From the NCBI GenBank assembly GCA_022497155.1, contig MU385756.1, positions 186,001 through 250,000 of the forward strand: a DNA stretch of 64,000 bases. Direction: 5' to 3'. Source of the stretch: Whalleya microplaca. Its lineage: Eukaryota > Ascomycota > Sordariomycetes > Xylariales > Xylariaceae. Every line of letters begins with the position of its first letter. Positions within the stretch are counted from its first letter, which is position 1. Positions 1-12,472 of this stretch are shown piece by piece. Both the position numbers and the translations under genes were made by a program. The notes under the pieces are model-generated. The model did not search any database. It was not told the origin of the DNA and saw nothing but the letters and a program-made list of their open reading frames with translations.

Positions 1-1
1 G

Positions 2-618
2 ATCCTATACACCTTCCTATTGCCCGGTGCTGAACGCGAAATTACGCTTCCCGGTTCTATCACTACCGATATCACCAATGCTATTGAGCAAGACGGCCGA
101 GATGACCCCGAAGTCTTCGACGTAGCTAAAGATTACGTCTTCCAGGCTATGGAACGAGATGCATTCCCCGGCTTCCTACGTGCTCGTGCACTTGGCAACC
201 TGATTCCTCCCACCATTATTGCGCGGTTGATCATTGGTCTCATCTCAATATTTGGCGGCTTCTGGACGGCCTTCGTGCTCATCTTCCTGAACTATTCCCG
301 CCTGACTCGGTGTTGGGTAAGTAACTTACTGCTGTAACTGTCCTCTACAACTCATTGAACGTTCACTAATTGTAATCCCAGGAAATCCTCCCCTTCACCA
401 TAGGTGTCTACCTTCTTGCGTCATACCAGTACTCACTGGACCCCATCATGGCCCTGCTTGGCTTTACCGAGTACACACCCTTCAACTTCTCCAGAATCCG
501 GGAGCCTTACGTCCGCAAGCTGCTGATCAAGCGCTCGCTTATGGTGCTCGCCATCACCGTGCTTGTCGATGCAGCCCTATGCGTGCTGTTCATCCTTGCA
601 CCCGGAAAGAGACTCTAA
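2..618 (+). CDS. RAX1-like RGS/membrane protein, 3' part
   Basis: Only the C-terminal part is in the window; the frame is open at the left edge. Exon 2..316, intron 317-381 (GTAAGT..CAG), last exon 382..618, together 183 codons before the stop TAA. The visible part ends an RGS-like helical region (FDVAKDYVFQAMERDAFPGF) and then has three hydrophobic segments: LIIGLISIFGGFWTAFVLIF, a second around LPFTIGVYLLASYQ, and a third around VLAITVLVDAALCVLFIL. An RGS domain followed by three C-terminal membrane spans is the arrangement of yeast Rax1, a bud-site selection protein at the cell cortex, and of filamentous-fungal RgsB-type proteins. The family call is from recognition; the diagnostic RGS core lies outside the window. 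The tail after the last span is short (APGKRL). Confidence 0.7.
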
Positions 619-1532
619 AGATGCATATGTACCTGCATACATACCTGCAGACATCGAACTTTCATCTCCACCTCGCATGCAATCTGCAATCTGCAATCTG
701 CAATAGAATCTTTCAGTTTTCTCTTTCCGCCCTGATGGCGCCGCACTACCACCACCATTTCATGACGTAACGACCATTTGTTTGCAAGGAGTTCCCGCGT
801 TCTACGGCACCTGTTCTATTCTGCTTCTGCTCCGCTCTGCTCTCCGGCGTGTTAGTGAAGAATATCTCTTGTATTCTTGAATAATACTTGCCGTCTCTCA
901 GTCACAGTCTCTCGGTTGCCGAAATTCCATCATCATCAAGGAGGGGAGAGAAGGAAACGGAAACGGACGGGACGAGGCAAAGTGAAGTGAGGCGAGGCAA
1001 GGCGAGGCGGAGGGTTAATATGAGATACCACACACCATGCCCGCATTGAGTACGCCCTTACCTGTTGACCTTCAATTCATGTTCAATCTTTTTTTCTGAT
1101 TTTGATTCGGTTTTTTTTTCACTTTTTTTCACCCCATGTTTTCTGTCACGAGAGAGATTGCTTGACGATCTTGTCACATCACTGCATTGCGAATAAGAAG
1201 AGAAAAATACCCCCAGAAGAAGAATCCTCAGAGGCTTATGTGTGCAATGGCGTTCAGGGGCTTTGTGTGACCTCCACGCAATGTGTTGTTTTTATACATG
1301 TATTTGTTTGTGTTTGTGGTTCGGGTTCGAAACTCGAACGTGGCTTCTTCATCCTGCCCCCCTCTTAACTACTGATTCCCCCATGGCCCATACCCCGTGC
1401 GTTCATCCCATCCATCGATTGATCCACGAATTGTATTTCTCTCCGCTGCGAGGAGACAACTAGGCTAGACTAGGCAAGGCTGGGCTGGGTGGGCTCGGGT
1501 CAGGAAGGGAGGTGTGATAGATGGATGAATCA

Positions 1533-1556
1533 ATGGATGGATGGATGGATGGATGG
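1533..1556. repeat. (ATGG)n microsatellite
   Basis: Six perfect ATGG units in a row, in noncoding sequence. Confidence 0.9.
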
Positions 1557-2207
1557 TAGACCTTGATCATATATGTGCGCGCGCTCAGCCTACTTACTTA
1601 CTGCCTTTGTTGTTTGTGGTTGTGGTTGCGGCTGTTGGTGTTGTACAGTAGCTGGTAGTAATAATCTACGTTGATTTACTGGCTTGCTTGCTTCTATTGT
1701 CTTTGACACTCGGTCATCTACACTGTAGTATCCCAGTCCTCGTACTTGTAGTTCTGATGGTTCTAGGTGTATGTAGTGCTTGATATCACGTCTGGATGTG
1801 GTATCCGTCTGCGGCCTTGTTGGGTGGGCAGCTGTTGAAATAGGTCTACGGGCTGAATACGTAGCTGGGTATAACTGCTGCCTTTTCGTATATATAAAGG
1901 GGCATTCCGCCTTCAGCTTCACCTCACTGAGCAAGCAATCATACTGTTCATCAATTTCTATCCCATATCAACACCGATACCATATGATCTGTTGTTCATT
2001 TTTTATACTCTGTAATGGCTATGCTACTAGGGAGTGTGTAATCCATTGCCATTACCACACTACCGTGATCCCATCCATCCATCCATAGGGCATAAAACAT
2101 AAATTCGTCATCTATCTCATTCTTTGTCTCTCTCTCTCTCGCTCTCTGTGGTGTGTAGTAGTCTAGGTTAGGTAGATCCCCCCCAAAGGGGGTCCTGGAT
2201 CAGTTCT

Positions 2208-2212
2208 CCCAG
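2208..2212. repeat. Target-site duplication CCCAG, left copy
   Basis: CCCAG directly precedes the left LTR, and the identical CCCAG at 12167-12171 directly follows the right LTR. A 5-bp duplication is what Ty3/gypsy integrases make. It shows that the two LTRs bound a single insertion. Confidence 0.92.
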
Positions 2213-2382
2213 TGTTAGGCTTGCAGCCATCCACTGAGAGCAGCCATACACACACTTTGTGGCGCAGCCACAGGTATGTGACTGAGGAGGTGGCATAGCC
2301 ACCTCTCTCCTTATATAGCTATAGCTTTACTTATATAGAGATAGCTTAGATAATTATCAATTATATATATATAGACCTTATA
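2213..2382 (+). repeat. Left LTR (170 bp)
   Basis: Aligns without gaps to 11997-12166. I count 18 differences, all transitions. Most are T (or A) in this copy where the right copy keeps C (or G), and they are concentrated in this copy's inner 3' half. The end reads TATA where the right LTR has the canonical CACA. It contains CTCCTTATATAGC, a plausible LTR promoter TATA. Confidence 0.95.
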
Positions 2383-4689
2383 AATGGTAGTATTTGTATT
2401 GTTCCCCTTTTATTTTTATTTTTATTTCTGAAGATTTTTTTTTAACGAAAAAATGAAACGCTTGCGTTTCGTTATTGTGATCTGCCTATATAATATATGG
2501 TTAAAAGATCGATTTCTAGACGATTCTAACTATCGATTACTAATTATTACTAACTATCTTATTTTTATTAATTGTTTGCCCGTTTTATCGGTTAAGATAA
2601 TTCGATAGTTAATATTTATTCGGTAACGAAAGCTATTTTTTAATAAACGAAGTTTTTGGCTGTTATATTATACCTTTATTTTATAATTATCTGTGCCCGT
2701 TTTAATAAAACACTAAAATCTTTAAGATAACGAGATTACTAGATTTTTGTCTTTTTTCTCTTTTTTTATTTTTTTTTTTGCCTGTTTTATTTTAGCGTTA
2801 TTATTAATTTTATTAATTAAACGTTATTATAAATGTTATTTCTTTAGTTTTAAGTTTGTAGTATAAATATAAAAACGTTATTTTCTTTTTCTTTTATATC
2901 TAATAGGCAGGTTAGATTTTATTACGAAGTTTAGAACTTTTTTTTAAATAACTAAAGGTTAATTTAAATAACGAAATTTAATAACGAAATTGTTAATAAA
3001 ATTAAGACCTTTGTTGCTTTATTGCCTTTAAACGAGCGATAGGTAATTTCGGCAGAGGTTTGTGTTTCGTTACGGCATAGCTAATTGAAAGATTATTTAA
3101 AAAGGTGAATATTAAAGACATATGTGGCGCGAGCAGCAGTTTAGGAAGTAAATATTTATATATAATAAGTTTAAAATCTTTCGCCCATTAGTCCCGTCAC
3201 TTTAACCTAGCTACCGCGACCAATAGATAAAAACGATAAAAAACGTCTTTTTTATTATTAACGATTTAATAACGATTTTAATAAGTCGCTATTTATAAAA
3301 TAACGCGTAAAATTTTCCGATAAGGAAATATAGAATTTATTAAAAGCCTTATAAGCAGATCCGGTTAAGCGAAGATAACCCGACTTATCTCTTAATAATT
3401 AAAGAGTTATTATAAAAAAGCCAGAAAATGACGTTAAACGAAACCCTGGTTTATTAAAGGAAACCCTTTTTCCTTTTAAACGAAACCTTAGTTTGTTAGC
3501 GCTAAATATACCACCTAATACACTATCCCTATGTAAAAAAAACCTAGATTTACTTATTGGAATATTTATTATACCGCTAGAACCTTGTCTAACACTATTA
3601 CTATAAATGCGAAATCAGAATTTAATGGTTGGAATACTTATATATACAGCCTTATTATAATATTTAAATTTACTTTATTTACCGGTTAATTTAATACCTT
3701 TTTGTTCCACCCTTATCTTAGCTAATATATTAGGTAATTAGGGTAACCAATAAGGAAATTAAGACTTAAAGCAAAAAATTACCGAATATATCGCTACTTT
3801 TAATCTTGTTATCGGGAGCGGTTTTATAATAGATATTTTAGTTAAAATTGGCAATATTACGTTAGCTATAATATAGAATAATAATATTAAATTTATTTCA
3901 TTCGGTTAAAAACTTTAATATATCGGTTTTTTTTAGCCTAATATAAACGAAAGTTTTAGAGGTAACGATAATATTACAATTGGTTAAAATATTTATTAAC
4001 GAAATCTTTATTAATTTGCCGACGTAATTTATAAAATAGCTTAAGATAAATATAAAAGGGGTATATTAAAGGAGAACTTTCCCGCTTTTTTTTATAGAAA
4101 CACCTAGATTTAGTGGTTTATATAATTAGACGAGTTATATAAGGCACTTATATAAGACGATTTAAAATTTATACTAACTAAAGTATGCAAGAAATTTAAA
4201 ATTAAAATAGCAAATATTTTTAAGTAGCTTTAGTCCGATAAAGCTAAATATTTAGAAACTTTTATTTTAGCCGATATATTTATTTATATATAGATTATAT
4301 ATATTATTTATTATATTAAGGCTTTTGGTATAAATAAAAATATCTAGCACTTTTCCTAGATATAAAATAGCTTTTACCTTATTTTAAAAAAAAACGTGAA
4401 CGGTCTTACTATTAGTATATTAGTTAATACCTTTTTGTTCCGGATCGAAAAAAAGCAGAAGATTTTGCGAGACGAATTACTGTCTGCCGGTCGAGGAAAT
4501 CCTATTACGTAACCAGTAATATTTATTCCGGTAACCCTAAATAGGATTTTAAAGTTTATAAAGGTACCCTTAAAGCAGAAATTAATTATAGCTAATACGG
4601 CATATATTATAATAAAAGAGAAGGTTAGCGCAAATTACGCTAACTGGTTAGCTAGCTGTACCCTAAAATATAAATCCGGAAACGACTTT

Positions 4690-7600
4690 TATAAAGGTTA
4701 CTATAAATCCGGCTATAGACGATATAGCTAAAGATTTTAAAATTATATATATTAGGACCGCAGTTAAAATCGAGGCCGAGAATTTTATAGCTATAAATAT
4801 TATAGCTAAGCCAAAGGATTATTTCGTAAATAAAGTTTCGGCCGCGAGAGACGCGTTAAACGAGGATTTAGCTTTCGCCGCTTTTTTTGCCCGTATACTT
4901 ACCGGTACTATCGATAGTATAAGCTAAAACTATCGGGATATATTTATATTAGTATTAAGGACGAAATTTTTCTAGACTCTAACGATAAAAAGCTGGCGGA
5001 TTAAAAATAACAGCTATATAATAATAGTTATTACTACGATAACGAAGTTATTAAAAAAGGCGAAAAAAAAGCTTTTATCGTATATAACGACTAAATAGCC
5101 TTTAATAAAAATAATTATATTTATTTTTACTATACCTAAAGTAAAATAACTAAAGCGTTTGACGTATTAATTTATTAACGTTACGATAAGTTATATAAAA
5201 ACAATTTTGTATTTTTTATTTACAGTATTTAATATATATTAATACCTTTAATTAAAATACGCCTTTTACTTATTTAAGTGAAAAAGGTTATTAATAAAGC
5301 CTTCTTTACTATATAGCCAAAAAACGACAATATAAAGCTACTCGTTATCTCGCCATTTAGCGATAATAAGAATTACCCTGGCGAATTTAACCCCGACAAC
5401 TTTTTTACGCCACTTTTTATTAAGCCCTGCAATATTTACTTAAACAGAGAAAACGGCGCCTTTATAAAAAGCTATATTTATTTAATAATAGATATAATAT
5501 TTAAAAAAGGCGAAAACCTAACTATTATTTGCGGTAATACTAACTATTCCCGGTTTATAGTAGATAAAAAGTAGCTATTTAAAAAAACTAACGATATTGT
5601 AATTACTATTAAAAAATTTATTACGGTTAATAATATCGGCAGACAGATTAACTTATAAGAACGGGCCTTTTTTTTATTTATAATTAAAAGTAAGAAAAAC
5701 GGTATAAAACGGCTGGCAAAATTCCTATATTTAGTATAGCTTACCGATAGGCTAAAACTAAATCTATTACTCGGTTCGGACTTTTTCGACACTAATGAGA
5801 CAGAAATAAGTTATAAGATAAATATTATTATTTTCGGCTTATATAGCGATATTAAAGTACCCATACGATTTACTAAAAAAAAGGATATAATATAACGCCG
5901 TATTACTATAGCTTATAATATAATAATACCCTTACGCTTAATAATAGCTATCTTTACACAATACATAAATCTTCCCAAATATAACGAAAATAGCGTAACT
6001 AAAAATTATATATTTATTACCGAATATCCCGGCGCGCTTAATGCTATAACTAATAGCAAATTATAAAAAGTTATAACAGTTATTAATAATTCCGATAAAC
6101 TAAGACAAATTTATCGCAAAGTTTACTTAAGTTATATTAAGAATTATTATAATAAAAAATATATAGCTATAATATAAGAAAAAGCTTTACTAACGTAAAC
6201 TATTATAGCTATTATATTAAGTAATAATACGTAAAATAATATATAACTATTTTTAAAGTTTAAGATCTCCGATAATTTAGCGCAAGTTTTTCGCTCTAAC
6301 GAAGCTATTATTAATAACGTATAGATAGCGGTAAAAAAAGATAAAACTTATATCGGCAATAAGCCACCGTTATTAAATACAGTTAAACTAGGGAATATCC
6401 TTAAAATTAGAACGAAATATAGTATATATATATATAATATAAAGCCTAAGCTGGTAAAACACTTTAAAAAATACCTCGAAAGCAAAAAATTATAAAAAAA
6501 CTGCGGAATTATAAAGCTCCCAGATAACGAAAAAATAACTATTAATTTTATTAACGGATGGTAAAATTAATTTAAGTTTATAATTACGTAATCATACGGT
6601 TTGGGTATTGAGAACTAAGAATTTTTGGATAAGGTTTTCGGCAAAATATATTAAAAATATAAGATGGGATAGCAAATTAAGCTTACCCTTTTTAGGTATC
6701 TAGTTTTTATCGTTTAGCAGACTATTAACGGTATATAAAAAAGCTACGTAATAATAGATTTAAAAGTATTAAATAAAATAATTATACTAAATATATATTT
6801 ATTGCCTACCTAAAAATCGATTATAAAAAAATTAAAAAGGTATATATATTTCTCGGTATTCGACTATTCCAAGTTTTTTTATCAGCTATTTGTATACCCG
6901 AACCATCGGAACCGAATAATAATTATATCGCTATAAAAACTTAAAGTATTTAACGTTATATTTATAAGATTTCGAAATAGCCTAACTTATACCTAGCGGT
7001 TTATAAATTAAAAGCTGCGTAAATTCTTTTTATTTATAGCAGTTTATATCGATAATATTATTACTTTTAGCCGAAATGCCGAAAAATACGTTAAATATAT
7101 TATAGCTATATTAAATAAATTCGAGAAAATCGGTATCGCTTTAAACCCTAAAAAATCTTTTGTTATTTATTTGTTTATTAAATTACTTAGTTTTAATATA
7201 AACGGCACTAGAATCTTAATAACGGACGATAGGATTTAGGTAATCAGGGATATTATTATATTTACTACACTTAATACCCTTAAAATATATATTAGCATAA
7301 CTAGATTTCTGCGAAAATTTATACCGTAATACCAGCAAAAAGTCGATCCCTTATAATAGCGTAAAATTTAACTTTTAGCGAAAGGATAAAAAACAAATTA
7401 AATACTTAAATTTATTAACAGACAAAAAATATATACAGTAAAAACGAAATTTAAGCTAACGGATAAAAAACGTAAATTTTTTATAATTTTATAAAACTAG
7501 TTAAATAACCTTTATTACCTAGTTTATTAAAACTATAACGAGATTACGTTTATTAAAATCGACGTTTTTAAAAAGCGCGAATATAACGTAATAATTTTTT

Positions 7601-9560
7601 ATCTAGTTATATTTTAAGATAACGTTAATATACCTATCGATTCGATATTTCCTATTATATTCTTGTCTAAGACGTTAACTAGCGCTAAAATACGGTATGG
7701 AGTTATAAAGCTTAAAATTTCCTGTTTTATTTAGATATACCGGCAGCTAAAGATATATATTTAGTCTTATATATAAGGCGTTATTATGCTAACAAATTAT
7801 CGGGCCGCTCGAGTTATTATAAATTAAACTAGTTTAAGGTTAGCGGATTTAGTAAAAATAAATAATAAGTTTATAACGGTATCGATATATTTATTATAGT
7901 TTCGGTTAAACATACGGTATATTTCGGGAAAATTAAATTTAGTACCGGATGTATTGTTTAAGTTTTTAACTAAGCTTTTAGAGCGAAACAAAATAAAAGA
8001 CGAAATACGAAACACTTTAGAAAATATCTTTGACAACTTCGGTTATATAGCCACTACCGAGATGATATTAAGTAATAATTTTAGACAAAAGTTGCGTAAT
8101 AGATATAAAAGTAAGCAGAAATAGCGTAAGCTAATCGTAATGTTAAAGTCCGGCAAAAAGAAGTATTACGGTTATTATTATAAATTATCTAATAACGGTC
8201 TCCTATATTATATCGCGGAATACGGTTAAAGGCAACTATATATATTAAACTTTTATACGGGTAACATTTTCGATACTATATATAATAAAAAGTATTATTT
8301 CGGTTCTAAAAAAATGGCTTAAAATCTTAAAGTAGTAACTATCCTAAATCTAACGAAAAAACTATAGGATTACGTTTATAAATATCCCGATTACTTTAAA
8401 TATAAATAAAATAAGTTTAAGCCGATTAGTTAGCTATAATTTATAGACAGCCCCTTTATTCCGTTTTATATATTAGTATGGGACTTTATAATTAAATTAC
8501 CGAAAAAACCCTCGCTCGGTATTATATAATATGTGTTAGGTTTTAACGAAATCGATATATATTTAACTATAGTTTATAAATTTTTAAAAAAATATATATT
8601 AATTACGGGCTATTTTATATATACGGCAAAAATATAGGCCGATATAATATTATAAATATTACTGTTTTATAACTAGGGCATATTTTATAAAGTTGTTTCC
8701 GATAGAAACCCTAAATTTATTAGCGAAATATAGTAAACTATTTTTGCCCGATTCGGAATAAAACTCGCTATATCGATAATTTACTATCCTTAAATAAATA
8801 GGCAGTTAAAAAGAAGAAACTAGGATATCGAAATAGCTATTAGGTATTATATAGCGGCAACGGGTATATAATAAACTACTATTTTGTTAGCTTTATAATA
8901 TAACCTAAATAACTTAAAGTTATTAGTCCTAAATAAATCTTTTAACGAAATAGTTTATAATTTTAAACCTAATTTAGTTTTGTCTATATTAAAGGTCTTT
9001 AAAGAAGCTATCGACCATAAAATGTTTCGTGATTTATACTAAAAAGAAGCAAAAGCCGCCATTAATTTCGCGGCCGACAATACAAAAATACGTTATAATT
9101 TCAGATATAATCCGCTTTCGTTTAATATCGGCAAAAAAATTTACCTAAAGCTATATAAAGGATATTATCTACTAAGCGATCCGCTAAAAAAATGGAGCTA
9201 ATAATATACCGGACCCCTTATAATTATTAAATATATGGGAAACCTAACGTATAAACTAAATTTTCCTAGATACTAAAAAGTTTACCGGGTAGTTTTAGTA
9301 GCATAACTGTTTCTAACTCCGATAGGTAATAACCTATAATATTACAGAAGACTTAAACCAAGTTAAGTTTTTATTAATAGTAATAATAAAAAGTAGAAAT
9401 CTTTCGAGATCGATTGTTTGCTTAAATATAGAGTATTAAAAATTAGCGGCCGTCTCGTTCTAGAATATTTAGTGCGTTAAAAAAGGTATAAAGTAATGTA
9501 TAATAAGTAGTACTTACGGGAATTGCTTATATAAAATATATTTGAACTAATGGCTAAATT
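4690..9560 (+). pseudogene. RIP-degraded gag-pol relic with C-terminal chromodomain
   Basis: Conceptual reading through stops gives, in order, a zinc-knuckle-like stretch (GYYKSGYRRYS near 4700), an aspartic-protease-like end, the RT palm box (VYIDNIITFS near 7040, with the second Asp codon now Asn by G-to-A), an integrase core (VVSDRNPKFISEI near 8690), and a chromodomain-like stretch (LEYLVR near 9460). PR-RT-INT-chromodomain is the order of Ty3/gypsy chromoviruses, whose chromodomain steers integration to heterochromatin. Stops and destroyed catalytic codons occur throughout. Boundaries are approximate. The gag part probably starts further upstream, around 3500-3700. Confidence 0.85.
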
Positions 9561-9939
9561 TGACGCTAAAAATAAGCTATTTTTAAACGAGCTTAAATTT
9601 AAAACGATATCTAAAATAGCAGTTTCTTTTATTTAGACCGATTTAAATACCGATTTTTTCCCGGCTAATTTAAGTTCCGATTTAGGTTAGGATTAAAAGA
9701 TTATTTATATTATCCCGAAAATAAATATTAAAATGTAACTATTACAAAAAACTTTTTAAAGAAGCTATAATATTATATATATATTTTGTATATTATTTAT
9801 ATACTATTAATGCTTTAAATAGTATAAATATAAAAAAAAAAAATACGAACTTTTATTTCTTATAAAATTACATTTTATTACGGACTTATTTCGTTAGTAA
9901 TATAGTTAAATATTATATTATTTTTAATATATACTTATT

Positions 9940-11300
9940 TATAAAATTTAGTATAGCGGCAGTAAAAAAGTATTTAGCTTATAATTATAGCGAAAATAAA
10001 TAGGACAGATAAAAACGAGATATTATTTGCTAAAAAACTATTATATCAAAATTAAACGAAATAGATTTTGCGCTTATAATTATCTTAATAAAAAACCCGC
10101 GAAAATATATCGTTAAAAATATATCTGCGGTTTTGTCTAAAGATATTAAAATTTTTTAGAAGCGAGTTTTAACGGATATACTTATAATACCTTAGGTAAA
10201 TATTAATAAAACGCTAGTATATATAAAGCTATTTTGTTTTAATAAAGTAGTAGTAAAAACTATTTTATATAAAGAAATTAAAAAAAAACTAAAAGTTTTA
10301 TAATAAAAGTAGGTAATAAATCTAATAACGAAATTGCCGCGACTAAATAAAAAGTAGCTAAAAGCTTTTAAATTATATAGTAACGCTTATAGTAACGTAG
10401 GTTTTATTTTTAAAAAAATTATAGCTCTTTTATAAAAAACCGGATTAATGTAGCTATTAAATAAACTATTAGTAAGATAAAATATTAATAATTAATAAGG
10501 CGTAAATCTAACGAATTTAAATCCCGTTAAATTATAACGAGGCGAGATATTAATGGATTTAAATTTCCGCCAGCTTATTAAAAAAGAGGTTATTACTAAT
10601 ATTATTGCGATAGATTTTATTAGAAATAATAAAACTCCTACCGGACCTTAGAACTTGGGATTATCCGGGTTCGGAAAAGACGATAAAAATACCCGTAAAA
10701 TGGTGCGGTTTATATTAGTAGATATTTTAATTTCTGATATATTGGAATAGACTAAAAAAAAAATAAAAGCCGTATTAAATTATTTAGTAGTATTATATTC
10801 TAATAAAAATTATAGATTCTAAATAAATAACGATAACGTATATAAAAGCGTTAGTTTTATAAACGTAAAATTATATATAATATTGTTTAAAAATTGGGAA
10901 AAAATCTAAAAAGCTAAACGAGAAATTGCGAGACTGCGAAATCAAATATCCCTTTTGGAAAAGAGATATAACTAATTGGTTATTTTTTATAAAAAGTCGG
11001 TATAGGATGTTATTGGCGTATAAGCGAAAGTAAAAGCAGATAATATATTATAAATACTTACTAAAAAAATGGATACCTTTAATCGAAAAGTCGATACCGA
11101 ACTAACGGACTTCCAAATAAAACTAAATACCGAATTAAATACTATAAAAAATAAATTCGATAAAAAAATCCGTCTCGCCTAAAGTAATTTTAATAATACA
11201 GTTAGTTTAATATAAGCCGGTATTTGTAATAATATTCGCAATGTCTTATAAAATTTTAAAAAGTTTTTTAATAACATTAAGTAATAAATAGCTTCGTTTA
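9940..11300 (+). pseudogene. Extra decayed reading frame downstream of the chromodomain, coiled-coil-rich end
   Basis: One + strand frame reads coherently for about 1.3 kb after the pol relic. It is broken by TAA and TAG codons, with no TGA, as expected if CAA/CAG (Gln) codons were hit by RIP. The stretch about 10890-11290 is rich in charged residues and hydrophobic heptads (for example REIARLRNQISLLEKRYN) and looks like a coiled coil. I do not recognise a family. Standard chromoviruses end with the integrase or chromodomain, so this frame is additional and helps explain the large 9.95-kb size. Given the high AT content, a chance open-looking frame cannot be excluded. Confidence 0.4.
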
Positions 11301-11982
11301 TAAAAATAACTATTTATTTTAAAACAAATAAACTATTTACTTTATATATATTAACGCCGGCAATCTTTAAACGCAGACTTAGCGACTAATTATATTCGAC
11401 TCTTTTAGTTTAATTATCCGATTTAGTTTCTTTCGTTTCCTCGGATTTTTGCCGTTTTTTCGATTTTTTTTTTTTATCTTTTTCTTAGCGTTCGGCGTTA
11501 GGCGACAATCGATAATTAATAAATGTAAATTAACAAGCAGAATTTAAGTCGTTAATATACTTACTATCGCGATAAATATCTTACCTTAAGTTACCGGCAT
11601 ATATATTATCCTTAACGGTATTTTATTTTATCTTATTCTAACTTCCGTCATTAGTATATATACTGTTATAACGCTTATTTTATCCGACCCTATTTTCCGT
11701 TGTTAATATATGTATTATTATAACGCTTATACTTTATCGATATACGTACTATCGTTAAACCGAGGACACTTTTAATATATATATTATTATTGGCGAAACT
11801 TCTTTTGTTAAAGGAATTTTTGGCTCGCTCGAGAATAATGAAGGACGACGGCGTTTTAGAACGTTTTAATTTTGTGATGGGCACATGTGTTGTTATTGCT
11901 GCAAACGAAAAATTCTTAGAACTGATGGACTTGTTGCTTTTGCTGCGGTTATTAATAAATAACGAGGACGTTATTTTTTCTT

Positions 11983-11994
11983 GGGGGCGGGGTA
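11983..11994 (+). other. Polypurine-tract-like sequence before the right LTR
   Basis: GGGGGCGGGG lies immediately upstream of the right LTR start (TGTTAGG at 11997), where plus-strand priming occurs in LTR retroelements. It is one of the few G-rich stretches left in the element. Confidence 0.6.
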
Positions 11995-11996
11995 TT

Positions 11997-12166
11997 TGTT
12001 AGGCTTGCAGCTATTTACTGAGAGCAGCCATACACACACTCTGTGGCGCAGCCACAGGTATGTGGCTGAGGAGGTGGCACAGCTACCTCTCTCCTTATAT
12101 AGCTATAGCTTCACCTATACAGAGATAGCTTAGATGATCATCAATCATACACATACAGACCTCACA
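11997..12166 (+). repeat. Right LTR (170 bp)
   Basis: Starts TGTTAGG and ends CCTCACA, i.e. TG..CA termini. This copy is less mutated than the left LTR; its own C-to-T changes sit in its inner 5' half (GCTATTTACTG against GCCATCCACTG). It is followed directly by CCCAG. Confidence 0.95.
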
Positions 12167-12171
12167 CCCAG
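12167..12171. repeat. Target-site duplication CCCAG, right copy
   Basis: Identical to 2208-2212. Ordinary composition resumes at once after it. Confidence 0.92.
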
Positions 12172-12472
12172 CTAACCAACTAAGCAAGCAAGCCAGCGAG
12201 CAATGTCCCGACAGACAAAACACGGGGACAGGCAGATAGACCGATAGATAGGCAGAACCAACCATCTATCTTTTCGCCCATCTATCCATCGAGATCTAGG
12301 ATCTAGTGAACTTTTCCTATTATTCCTCGACTAGAGCAAACACTAGTCTCCTTTTCCGCTCTACCTCTGCCTCTGCTGCTGTGCTGGTGCTACCACTTAA
12401 TCCCCCTCCCGTCCGCGCCGAGCGGCCATTAGGTGAATAGAGGAGGCGAGGTATCTTGCTGTCGCGCTCTTC

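Larger units (their letters stand above)
619..2212. other. Intergenic, no gene seen
   Basis: No convincing coding sequence. It holds the 3' region of the RAX1-like gene, poly-T and CT-rich runs (about 1088-1130 and 2131-2149), an (ATGG)n microsatellite at 1533-1556, and a C6AAAG5 hairpin near 2178-2192 just before the retroelement. Short open frames here are composition artefacts. Base composition is ordinary, in contrast to the AT-rich element that follows. Confidence 0.7.
2213..12166 (+). mobile_element. Full-length, RIP-inactivated Ty3/gypsy LTR retrotransposon (chromovirus), 9954 bp
   Basis: Two 170-bp LTRs, both beginning TGTTAGG, lie in direct orientation (2213-2382 and 11997-12166) and are flanked by CCCAG duplications. 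Reading through stops on the + strand, the interior shows relics in Ty3/gypsy order: gag with a zinc-knuckle remnant near 4690-4730, protease near 5680-5810, reverse transcriptase about 6800-7200 (a YIDN remnant of the YxDD box near 7042), integrase about 8100-8830, and a chromodomain about 9395-9560. A further 2.4 kb follows before a purine tract and the right LTR. The interior is strikingly AT-rich; most remaining C is in CpG, CpA is depleted, and frames are full of TAA/TAG where CAA/CAG would be expected. That is the signature of RIP. No protein could be made from it. Confidence 0.96.

Noticed and set aside
5544..5792. Minus-strand open frames inside the AT-rich element
   Set aside because: By-products of RIP composition. 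The + strand shows the gag-pol relic in the correct order.
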